NCBI GenBank assembly: GCA_034423135.1 | Contig: DAOUJC010000011.1 | Span: 62,001 to 126,000, forward strand | Length of the DNA stretch: 64,000 nucleotides | DNA from: JAPPHY01 sp034423135 | Lineage (GTDB): Bacteria; Chloroflexota; Dehalococcoidia; Lucifugimonadales; UBA2985 | Direction: 5' to 3' | Shown: positions 1 to 7,141 of the stretch, piece after piece | Layout of the letters: the number at the start of each line of letters is the position of its first letter | Position numbering within the stretch: position 1 is the stretch's first letter | Notes under the pieces: model-generated | What the model saw: the letters and a program-made list of their open reading frames with translations, nothing else | Database searches by the model: none | What the model was told of the DNA's origin: nothing | Translations under genes and position numbers: made by a program

Positions 1-524
1 TCGTCAGGAGGCGCAGGGTGCAGGCCGCGCTCGGAACCGACCCAACCCACTGCGGCGAGCACCAACACGCTCAGCACGGCGGATGCGGCCAGGTACGAGG
101 TCGACAGCTTGCGGAAGCGAGTCCATCGCCTTGCCAGTCTGGCCAGGAACACCAGTGGCGCCGGAGCGAAGAGCCACAGCACGGCGAGTGCCGGGATGGA
201 CGATGCGGCGGTGGCGGTAATGCCGTGCAGTGCGCCGACGGCCAGAAAGAGCAGAGCTCCGGCAATCGCGGCCGCCGCTTTCGCCCGCGTCCACCGCCTG
301 GACGCTCTGGCGGCGGGCGCATTGGGTTGTCGCGGCGGGCCGGAGGCCGATCTCCGCCGCCTGCGCTGGCCAAAGAGCCACGCCACGGCCGCGGCCGTGC
401 CCAGAATCGCAAGCGACCTGGGCCAGCCGATCAGCGCGCACAGGCGGAACAGGAGCACGACGACCACTGCGGCTGACTGCACCGCCCAGCCCGCTGCGCG
501 AGTCGCGACCATGAGAGTGTTCAC
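1..524 (-). CDS. Membrane protein, C-terminal part cut by window edge
   Basis: This frame is open from a GTG at 524 (or an ATG at 512) to the left edge without a stop, so the 3' end is missing. The translation has about four hydrophobic stretches: residues ~10-30, ~38-52, ~85-130 (probably two segments) and ~145-162. They are separated by short Arg-rich loops, as in a polytopic inner-membrane protein. No family is recognised. The other two minus-strand frames here give Arg/Pro/Gly-rich, membrane-incompatible proteins and were discounted. It is divergent from the FKBP gene at 608. The start codon is uncertain because no clear ribosome-binding site precedes either candidate. Confidence 0.5.
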   Translation of the reverse strand, partial: MNTLMVATRAAGWAVQSAAVVVVLLFRLCALIGWPRSLAILGTAAAVAWLFGQRRRRRSASGPPRQPNAPAARASRRWTRAKAAAAIAGALLFLAVGALHGITATAASSIPALAVLWLFAPAPLVFLARLARRWTRFRKLSTSYLAASAVLSVLVLAAVGWVGSERGLHPAPPD

Positions 525-573
525 GCATCGAATCTTAGCGAGGTTGGCCCCGCTATGCAATCTGTCGCAGGTG

Positions 574-601
574 TTGCCCCTTTCCTGAAACTCGCTATAA
601 T
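574..601 (+). promoter_or_regulatory. Promoter of the FKBP gene, leaderless geometry
   Basis: A TTGCCC -35 box (574-579) and a perfect TATAAT -10 box (596-601) are separated by 16 bases. Only six bases lie between the -10 box and the ATG at 608. Transcription would therefore start at or within a base or two of the start codon, giving a leaderless mRNA. No Shine-Dalgarno sequence precedes the ATG. Confidence 0.65.
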
Positions 602-607
602 TGCCCT

Positions 608-1216
608 ATGCGAAAATGCCCCTTAGGGGTCACGGTTTTGATGTTGATGGCACTCGCAGTTGCGGCCTGCTCCGAGGCCGAGTCAACCCCCACTCCCACG
701 ACGGCGCCAACGCCGACCGCGGCCGCCGCGCCTACTCCCACCTCTGCCGCCGAATCCACGGCAGCCGCGGCGCCTGCGCCAACCACCGGTGAAACTCCCG
801 GCGATTCTGCGGCCGCGGGCGAAGGCGACCGGGTGGCCGTTCACTACACCGGCACGCTGGACAGCGGCGAGGAGTTCGACTCTTCGCGTGGGAGCGAGCC
901 TCTGAGCTTCGTTGTGGGCGACGGGCGCATGATCGCTGGATTCGACGCCGCGGTACGCGGCATGAGCGTCGGCGAGTCTCGCACGGTGAGGATGGAGCCT
1001 GCGGAGGCGTACGGCGAGCGGCGCGATGAACTGATCCTGTCGTTCCCCATCAATCAGCTGCCGGAGGGCGCGACAGAGGGCGATAGCGTATTCTTCACGA
1101 ACGGCGGCCAGGCGGTCATCCTTGAGGTGACCGGCGAGACGTTCACGGTGGACGCGAACCACAGGCTGGCGGGGCAGGCGCTGACATTCGAAATTGAGCT
1201 GGTGTCGATTGAGTAG
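608..1216 (+). CDS. Secreted lipoprotein FKBP-type peptidyl-prolyl isomerase
   Basis: 202 aa. Residues 1-21 form a lipoprotein signal peptide ending in the lipobox LAVAAC (Cys21). A Thr/Pro/Ala linker (~25-70) follows, then an FKBP fold from ~72. Visible FKBP features are VHYTGTL (78-84), GEEFDSS (87-93) and GFD (111-113). A SlyD-like insert region ends with DANHRLAG (182-189) and a closing strand to the C-terminus, so the relatives are SlyD-type rather than FKBP12-type. It should catalyse cis-trans prolyl isomerisation on exported proteins outside the membrane. It stands alone, with its own apparently leaderless promoter. Confidence 0.88.
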   Translation: MRKCPLGVTVLMLMALAVAACSEAESTPTPTTAPTPTAAAAPTPTSAAESTAAAAPAPTTGETPGDSAAAGEGDRVAVHYTGTLDSGEEFDSSRGSEPLSFVVGDGRMIAGFDAAVRGMSVGESRTVRMEPAEAYGERRDELILSFPINQLPEGATEGDSVFFTNGGQAVILEVTGETFTVDANHRLAGQALTFEIELVSIE

Positions 1217-1273
1217 CCTGGCCGGGGAACCGGGCGGGCTGCCAACGCACGAATGCGGGGATAGGAGCATGGC

Positions 1274-2275
1274 ATGGTGAACAACGGTGGACATGGGATA
1301 GAGAGGCAGGTGGCGGTCCTCATTGACGTGGAGAACGTGGGCCTTGGCTCGATACAGTGGCTCTTCGACCAGATTTCCGACTACGGCCGCGTCACCATCA
1401 AGCGCGCCTACGGAGACTGGTCTTCCGTGACAAGGGCTGCCCGCAACCAGATGGTGGAGCTTGGCATCGAGCCGGTGCATCTCTTCCACGTGACGGCTTC
1501 CGGCAAGAACTCCAGCGACATTCGGCTGGTCATCGATGCCGTGGACCTGCTGTACCAATCGCCGATAGACATATTCGTCATTGTGTCATCCGACAGCGAC
1601 TTTGTGCCGCTGGTGAGCAAGCTGAGGTCCGGCGGCAAGCTGGTCATCGGCGCGGGCCGCGGAGGAGCCTCTCGCGCCCTGGTCATTTCATGCGACAGGT
1701 ACATCTACATGGACCAGAATGAGAAGAAGGCCGAGCAGGCCGCCGATAACCAGGGGCAGCACCAGGGAGAGTTTCTCATCCTGAGGGCGATGGGCGCAGC
1801 GATGGACGGGGAGGGCAGGGTTGCCGGCAGCAAGCTGATACAGACGATGATGCGGCTTGACCCCGCCTTCGACGTGCGGTCCACCGGCTACTCCACATTC
1901 ACGAAGTACCTGGAGGCCTCGCCGGAAGTCAAGGTGACGCGGCGGCGCGGCGCCAACGACGTGACGGTTGAGCTCGCGGATCTGGGCTCGTCGCCAGCGC
2001 CGCAGCCGCGGCCCGCCGCGTCAGCAAGGCCGGTCGCTGCGGATCAGAAGGAGTCTGGCTCGTGGTGGCCAGGCGTGGACGCCGCCTGGGCTAAGCGCGC
2101 CGCCAAGCGCGGCGATCCCATTCCCGGCCCTACGGCGGCCGCGGACGCCGCCGAGGTGCTCGGCGCGTCCAAGCTGAGCGCGTCGCCTTTCAAGACGCTG
2201 CAGAGGCTCCTGGAGGCAAGCGACGAGCTTCGCGGCAAGTGGCGCAGGGACAGGAACACCATCATCAGGCAGTGA
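1274..2275 (+). CDS. NYN-domain (LabA/DUF88-like) protein with LOTUS-type C-terminal domain
   Basis: 333 aa. The N-terminal ~150 residues are a PIN-like NYN domain: VLIDVENVG near residue 15 supplies the first acidic residue and Asn, and VSSDSDFVPLV near 110 supplies the second acidic cluster. These are the putative metal-binding residues of this RNase superfamily. After a short linker, residues ~165-235 resemble an OST-HTH/LOTUS winged helix. A Pro/Ala-rich region follows, then a basic C-terminal helix. The role is probably RNA binding or cleavage; no substrate can be named. The ATG at 1274 is chosen because GGAG lies six bases upstream; an overlapping ATG at 1269 is out of frame. Confidence 0.8.
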   Translation: MVNNGGHGIERQVAVLIDVENVGLGSIQWLFDQISDYGRVTIKRAYGDWSSVTRAARNQMVELGIEPVHLFHVTASGKNSSDIRLVIDAVDLLYQSPIDIFVIVSSDSDFVPLVSKLRSGGKLVIGAGRGGASRALVISCDRYIYMDQNEKKAEQAADNQGQHQGEFLILRAMGAAMDGEGRVAGSKLIQTMMRLDPAFDVRSTGYSTFTKYLEASPEVKVTRRRGANDVTVELADLGSSPAPQPRPAASARPVAADQKESGSWWPGVDAAWAKRAAKRGDPIPGPTAAADAAEVLGASKLSASPFKTLQRLLEASDELRGKWRRDRNTIIRQ

Positions 2276-2316
2276 GCGCGGGCGCATCCCACGGGGAGCG
2301 CCACGGAGGTGTAATC

Positions 2317-3147
2317 ATGCAGGTCACGGCCCACGTGCACTCAGTGCACATTGAGGACACGTCGGTGGCTCATCCGGGCGGCTCCAACATCTTCTTCGCA
2401 GGCGACCCGTCCGAGAGCATGGTCATCGTGGACACGGGCGAGCACGACCGTGAGTGGACGCGGCAGATCCTGGAGGGCTACGAAGAGCTTGGCCGGCCTC
2501 CAATCTCGGCGATCGCGATCACGCACGCCCACGGCGACCACATAGGCGGCCTCGACCGCGTCTTCGAGGCGGTGCAGGCGCCGGTTCGCTGCCACCCCAA
2601 GCTGGTCGGGCGGCTCGGAGCAGTGGTGGGTGCGGAGAACGTGCATAGGCTGCGATCCGGCGAGCGCATACAGGCATGCACCCGCGTCAACCTGACCGCC
2701 ATCTTCACGCCGGGCCACGAGGAAGCACACGTCTGCTACTACATGGCGCGGGACAGGGCAATGTTCACCGGAGACACCGTTCTGGGCGGCTCGTCGTCCA
2801 CGGTGCAGGACCTGGCGGACTACATGGACTCGCTGGAAAGGCTGTCCCGCTACAGGGTGCAGGTTATCTGTCCCGGCCACGGCCCCGTGGTGCCCCCGCC
2901 GCGCGGATCGCGCCTCATATCCTGGTACATAGGCCACCGCAACGAGCGTGAGGAACAGGTGCTGTCCGCGCTGCAGAAGGGTATCACGGACGTTGACGAC
3001 ATGGTGACGGACATTTACCCGCGCGACATGGACAGGAGACTGCGCGGGGCGGCAGGACGCAACGTGATGGCCCACCTGGACAAGCTCATCAAGGAGGGCA
3101 GGGTGGAGGTTGACGTCCGACCGCCGTCCTACCGGTTGAAGTCGTAG
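2317..3147 (+). CDS. Metallo-beta-lactamase-fold hydrolase (LACTB2-like)
   Basis: 276 aa from the ATG at 2317, which has GGAGGT six bases upstream. The frame stays open further 5' but would overlap the preceding gene without a ribosome-binding site. The zinc motif HAHGDH spans 70-75. Further ligands lie in PGHEEAH, in FTGDTVLGG and in CPGHGPVV. A C-terminal winged-helix-like region (about the last 75 residues) matches the LACTB2/endoribonuclease-like branch of the family. The substrate is unknown; ester, thioester or RNA hydrolysis are all possible. It follows the NYN gene by about 40 bases and may be co-transcribed with it. A strong terminator closes the unit. Confidence 0.82.
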   Translation: MQVTAHVHSVHIEDTSVAHPGGSNIFFAGDPSESMVIVDTGEHDREWTRQILEGYEELGRPPISAIAITHAHGDHIGGLDRVFEAVQAPVRCHPKLVGRLGAVVGAENVHRLRSGERIQACTRVNLTAIFTPGHEEAHVCYYMARDRAMFTGDTVLGGSSSTVQDLADYMDSLERLSRYRVQVICPGHGPVVPPPRGSRLISWYIGHRNEREEQVLSALQKGITDVDDMVTDIYPRDMDRRLRGAAGRNVMAHLDKLIKEGRVEVDVRPPSYRLKS

Positions 3148-3174
3148 GCCAACGCTTATCACCCGCAAACGCAA

Positions 3175-3207
3175 CGCCCGCCGCACATGAGTGCGGCGGG
3201 CGTTTTT
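3175..3207 (+). terminator. Rho-independent terminator after MBL-fold gene
   Basis: A perfect 12-bp GC-rich stem (3175-3186 with 3191-3202), a 4-base loop ATGA and a run of five T. It separates the plus-strand unit from the convergent molybdenum hydroxylase operon. The stem is symmetric, but the T-run is only on the plus strand. Confidence 0.9.
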
Positions 3208-3235
3208 CGTGCAGCGTTGCTTTGGCCTGTTGCTT

Positions 3236-5551
3236 CTAGCCGCTGGCGGCGTCACGCTCGTTGATCGACTCCAGGACTGAACCGGGAGTGATCGGGAGGG
3301 TGTAGACGCGCTGGCCGATTGCACGGCTTACGGCGTTGCCAAGCGCCGGCAGGGGAGCGATGATCGGGTGCTCGCCGGCGCCCCGCAGGCCGTACGGGTG
3401 CCGCGGGTTGGCGTACTCGATGATCTCGCAGTCGATCATGGGCAGGTCCAGGGTCGTGGGCATCCGGTAGTCGAGGAGGCTGGAGTTGGCCATCACGCCG
3501 TCCTCCGAGAAGAAGTACTCCTCGTTCAAGGCCCAGCCGATGCCCTGGAGCGTTCCTCCCTGCATCTGTCCCTCCACGTAGGAGGGGTGAGCGGACTGGC
3601 CGATGTCCAGGAATGCGGTGGCTCGGATGATGTCCACCTTGCCCGTCTCCGGGTCCACCTCCACGTCGAAGATGTTGCCGGCAAGGGCGCCGCCCACGCC
3701 GCCCTGGGTGTCCATTGCGGAGCAGGTGACGGGGCCGCCGGTTGCCATCAGCCGGCCTGCAAGCTCTCGGAAGGTGAAGCGGTCCTCCGGGTTCTTTGTG
3801 GAGACAAAGGTGCCGTCCACGAACTCAACGTCTTCCTGCTGCAGCTCCCACAGTAGAGCCGCGCGATCCCTCATCTGGTCTACGGCCAGCCGTGCTGCGG
3901 CTATGGCTGCGCGGCCAGTGTCGAAGGTGATGCGGCTGCCGCCTGAACCACCCGTCCAGCCCACCGAGTCTGTGTCCACGACCTGGGGTGTGACGTCCTC
4001 GGCATCCAGGCCCAATACCTCGGCAACCTGCATGGCAACTGCCACGCGTGTGCCGGACAGGTCCATTGAGCCGGTGGTGATGTTGACGGTGCCGTTGGCC
4101 AACACGTTGATGGTCGCGGACGAGCCGCTCCCGCCTCCGTTGAGCCGGTAGCCGGTGGCTATGCCGCGGGCGCGGTTCGGGCCGCCCAGGGGTGCGTTGT
4201 AGTGGGGATGCGCCTTCATGGCCTCCATAACCTCGCGGAGACCCACGTGTGCGTGGGGCACTCCGGTGGTGGCGCGATCGCCCTCCTGGGCCACGTTCTT
4301 GATGCGGAGGTCCATTGGGTCCATGTCCAGCATCTGTGCCAGCTCGTCTATGCAGCTCTCTACGGCGAAGCATACCTGCGGGTGGCCGGGCGCTCTGTAC
4401 GCGGCCGTCTTGGGCTTGTTGCAGACCACGTCGTAGCCGTCCACGAGGGCGTGCTCCAGCTTGTACGCGCTGAGGCCGGAAGTTGCGCCGCCGGCCATGG
4501 GTGAGCCGGGATAGGCCCCGGCCTCGTATACCATGTACAGCTGAGCGGCGGTGAAGGTGCCGTCGTTCTTGGCGCCGATCTTGCAGCGGATGAAGCTGCC
4601 GGAGGATGGGCCGGTGCCCTCGAAGACCTCCTTGCGGCTCATCACCATCTTCACCGGCTGGCCGGTCTTGCGGGAGAGGACAGCTGCGACCGGCTCAAGG
4701 TAGCCGGTGCCCTTGCCTCCGAACCCGCCGCCGATCTCCATTGGGACCACCTTGATCATGGACTCCGGAACGTCCAGGATGGCGGCGACGTTGCCCCGCA
4801 CTCCGAAGATGCCCTGGGTGCTGGTCCAGATGGTCAGCCGGCCCTCAGGCATCCACTGTGCGGTGCAGGCGAAGGGTTCGATGTAGCCCTGGTGCACGGT
4901 CTGGGTGTTGTACTCCCGCTCGATGACTATGTCGGCTTCACTGAAGCCCTGCTCCACGTCTCCGAGCTTGAGCTGCAGGTGGCTTGCAACGTTTCCGGGC
5001 TTGCCCGTGTCCTCTCCGGGGTCGGCGCGGGACACCGTCTTGCGCTCCGTGAGGGTGTCGTGGAGCAGAACGGGGTCTTCCTTCATGGCCTCGCGCCAGC
5101 CAAGCACGGTGGGCAGGACCTCGTACTCGACCTCGATGAGGTTGAGAGCCTCCTCCGCGTCGTGGGGGCTGGTGGCGGCCACGGCTGCGACCGCGTGGCC
5201 CTTGTACAGGACCTTCTTGTCGGCCAGGTCGTTCTCCGCCATCAGCCTGGGGTTCTGGAGCGACTGGGCGAAGTTGACGTCGCGATTCTGAATGATGGGG
5301 AAGTCCGCAGAAGTTGCCACGGCCCTCACGCCGGGCATTGCCTCCGCCTTGCTCGTATCGATGGAGATTATTCGAGCGTGGGCGTAGGGGCTTCTGAGCA
5401 CCTTCCCGTGGAGCGTACCGGGCAGCAGCATGTCTGCGCCGTAGCGCGCCGCGCCGGTCACCTTCTCGATGCCGTCGTGACGGACGGGCCGAGTGCCCAG
5501 TACCCTGAACTTACCCTGTTGCGCTGCGTCTCTGTCGGCTGTTGTGGCCAT
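3236..5551 (-). CDS. Molybdenum hydroxylase large subunit (xanthine dehydrogenase family)
   Basis: 771 aa from the ATG at 5551, with AGGAG nine bases upstream; an upstream in-frame ATG at 5596 lacks a site. It binds the molybdopterin cytosine dinucleotide cofactor. Visible motifs are GGGFGGKG near 272, AYRAPG near 381 and the C-terminal RGAGE near 722, whose Glu is the catalytic base in the family. AYRAPG differs from the CSFR loop of form I aerobic CO dehydrogenase and from the AYRGAGR of form II. The substrate is therefore probably a heterocycle, aldehyde or similar hydroxylatable compound rather than CO. It is the last gene of an FAD, 2Fe-2S, Mo-subunit operon; the 2Fe-2S subunit ends 85 bases upstream. 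Confidence 0.9.
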   Translation of the reverse strand: MATTADRDAAQQGKFRVLGTRPVRHDGIEKVTGAARYGADMLLPGTLHGKVLRSPYAHARIISIDTSKAEAMPGVRAVATSADFPIIQNRDVNFAQSLQNPRLMAENDLADKKVLYKGHAVAAVAATSPHDAEEALNLIEVEYEVLPTVLGWREAMKEDPVLLHDTLTERKTVSRADPGEDTGKPGNVASHLQLKLGDVEQGFSEADIVIEREYNTQTVHQGYIEPFACTAQWMPEGRLTIWTSTQGIFGVRGNVAAILDVPESMIKVVPMEIGGGFGGKGTGYLEPVAAVLSRKTGQPVKMVMSRKEVFEGTGPSSGSFIRCKIGAKNDGTFTAAQLYMVYEAGAYPGSPMAGGATSGLSAYKLEHALVDGYDVVCNKPKTAAYRAPGHPQVCFAVESCIDELAQMLDMDPMDLRIKNVAQEGDRATTGVPHAHVGLREVMEAMKAHPHYNAPLGGPNRARGIATGYRLNGGGSGSSATINVLANGTVNITTGSMDLSGTRVAVAMQVAEVLGLDAEDVTPQVVDTDSVGWTGGSGGSRITFDTGRAAIAAARLAVDQMRDRAALLWELQQEDVEFVDGTFVSTKNPEDRFTFRELAGRLMATGGPVTCSAMDTQGGVGGALAGNIFDVEVDPETGKVDIIRATAFLDIGQSAHPSYVEGQMQGGTLQGIGWALNEEYFFSEDGVMANSSLLDYRMPTTLDLPMIDCEIIEYANPRHPYGLRGAGEHPIIAPLPALGNAVSRAIGQRVYTLPITPGSVLESINERDAASG

Positions 5552-5636
5552 GCTGAGTATCTCCTTTGACTCAGGGATGATCCTCTGGCGCCGCACGTGT
5601 GCGCGGCAGGCTTCCGCCGAAGCGAGTGTTCAGCGA

Positions 5637-6182
5637 CTAATCGTTGTAGACGTCCCGCTGGTCGGATGCCCCGGCGCCGGCGCTGGAGGAGGCTGCAGAC
5701 CGGTCGGTTCGGCCGGCGGCTATGTCCTCAGCCGAGAGCACGGCGCGGACGATCTTGTCGTAGCCGGTGCAGCGGCAGAGGTTGCCGGCCAGCCAGTGAC
5801 GGATGCGCCCCTCGTCGGCGTCCGGCTCCCGGTCCAGGAGGGACTTGGCGGCGACGATGAAGCCGGGCGTGCAGATGCCGCACTGGAGAGCGGCCTCTTC
5901 CAGGAATGCCTGCTGGAGCGGGTGAAGCCCTTCCGGCGTGGCAACGCCTTCGATGGTGGTGACGGTGCGGCCCTGCGCCTCAACGCCCAGGACGCAGCAG
6001 GAGTCGACGATTCTGCCGTCCAGGATCACGGTGCATGCGCCGCAGTTGCCGTCGTTGCAGCCTTCCTTGGTGCCCGTCATGCCGAGAACGTCGCGGAGCA
6101 CCTCAAGCAGGCTCTGACGAGCTTCGCAGAGGAAGTCCGTGTCGGTGCCGTTGATGTTGGTCTGTACGTGTACCTTTGCCAT
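5637..6182 (-). CDS. Molybdenum hydroxylase small subunit, two [2Fe-2S] clusters
   Basis: 181 aa. The N-terminal plant-ferredoxin-like domain has Cys42, Cys47, Cys50 and a further ligand at 62 or 63. The helical domain has CGIC (101-104) and CRC (136-138) for the second cluster. It passes electrons from the Mo site to the FAD subunit. A Ser/Ala-rich tail of ~25 residues is dispensable-looking. It starts six bases after the end of the FAD-subunit gene, so translation is probably coupled. Confidence 0.93.
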   Translation of the reverse strand: MAKVHVQTNINGTDTDFLCEARQSLLEVLRDVLGMTGTKEGCNDGNCGACTVILDGRIVDSCCVLGVEAQGRTVTTIEGVATPEGLHPLQQAFLEEAALQCGICTPGFIVAAKSLLDREPDADEGRIRHWLAGNLCRCTGYDKIVRAVLSAEDIAAGRTDRSAASSSAGAGASDQRDVYND

Positions 6183-6188
6183 ATCTGC

Positions 6189-7064
6189 TTACTCTCCCTT
6201 GGCTCTCGAAATTGCGGTCCTAAGGGCTCGCTTGGTGAGTACGCCCACCAGGTGGACGCGCTGGGTGACGGTGCCCCGCATGTCGTTGATGGGGCTTGCG
6301 ACGGCCTTCGCCGCCTCACCCGCCGCCTCGATGCTCTCCTCGGTGGCCGCCTTGCCGGCCAGGCCCTCGGCGGCTGCCGACGCCATCCTGGGCGTGGGGG
6401 CCACGGCGCCCACTGCGATGCGGGCGGAAACGATGTTCTCCTTGGAGTCGTCAAGGACTACCGAGGCCGCTGCATTGGCGATTGCAATGTCCATCTCGTT
6501 CCTGGGGATGAAACGGAGGAATGCGGCTCCGGAATTGGCCTGAGGGCTGGGGAAGTTCAGGCCGACGAGAATCTCGCCGTCCTGCAGGACGTTCCTTCCA
6601 GGGCCGGTGCAGAAGTCCTCGACAGGAAGGCTCCGGCGGCCGTTGGGGCCGGCAATGTCGCACATGCCGCCCAGGGCCATGAGAGCGGGGATCGTGTCGC
6701 CGCTGGGTGAGGAGTTGCAGAGGTTACCGCCGAGGGTCGCCCTTCCCTGGATCTGGATACCGCCGATCAGGAAGGCTGCGTCCACCAGTCCGGGGTACAG
6801 CTCCTGGACGGTCTCGTCCTCGTATATCTGGTGGCAGGGTACGGCGGCTCCGACCGTCAGGCCGTCAGCCTCCGAGTAAGACAACTGGCAGAGCTCCGGT
6901 ATCTTCTTCATGTCCACCAGGCGGTCAATGTCAAACCGGCCGCCCCTCAGCTGGACGATGACGTCGGTACCGCCCGCCAGGGCCTTGGCCCTGTTCCCGC
7001 TTTCGGCCATGAGCCTTACGGCGTCGTCAATGGTTGTGGGTGCTACGTACTCGAAATCTCGCAT
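6189..7064 (-). CDS. Molybdenum hydroxylase FAD-binding (medium) subunit
   Basis: 291 aa from the ATG at 7064, preceded by AGAGG at eight bases. The frame is open further upstream, but that extension overlaps the aminopeptidase gene and has no family similarity. The FAD-binding motifs are AGGTD (30-34) and TLGGN (110-114), typical of CoxM/XdhB-type subunits. The C-terminal ~100 residues form the CO-dehydrogenase flavoprotein C-terminal domain. It is the first gene of the three-gene operon. No Mo-cofactor maturation gene (CoxD/CoxF/MobA type) follows in this window. Confidence 0.92.
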   Translation of the reverse strand: MRDFEYVAPTTIDDAVRLMAESGNRAKALAGGTDVIVQLRGGRFDIDRLVDMKKIPELCQLSYSEADGLTVGAAVPCHQIYEDETVQELYPGLVDAAFLIGGIQIQGRATLGGNLCNSSPSGDTIPALMALGGMCDIAGPNGRRSLPVEDFCTGPGRNVLQDGEILVGLNFPSPQANSGAAFLRFIPRNEMDIAIANAAASVVLDDSKENIVSARIAVGAVAPTPRMASAAAEGLAGKAATEESIEAAGEAAKAVASPINDMRGTVTQRVHLVGVLTKRALRTAISRAKGE

Positions 7065-7141
7065 GGCACATCCTCTCTTAGGCTGCGGATAGTATATCAC
7101 AGCGCGGGCAAAGGGCAAGTGGGGAGTTCGTACCGTGTGCG

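Noticed and set aside
4..528. 174-residue minus-strand frame starting at the ATG at 528
   Set aside because: It is Arg-rich and of low plausibility. The frame starting at 524 gives a coherent membrane protein over the same bases.
683..1558. 291-residue minus-strand frame overlapping the FKBP and NYN genes
   Set aside because: It is composition-driven in GC-rich DNA, lies opposite two well-supported genes and has an Arg/Gly-repeat C-terminus.
3236..7064. Aerobic CO dehydrogenase (coxMSL) as the identity of the molybdenum hydroxylase
   Set aside because: Gene order and families fit, but the large-subunit loop is AYRAPG, not the form I CSFR loop, and no cox accessory gene is present.
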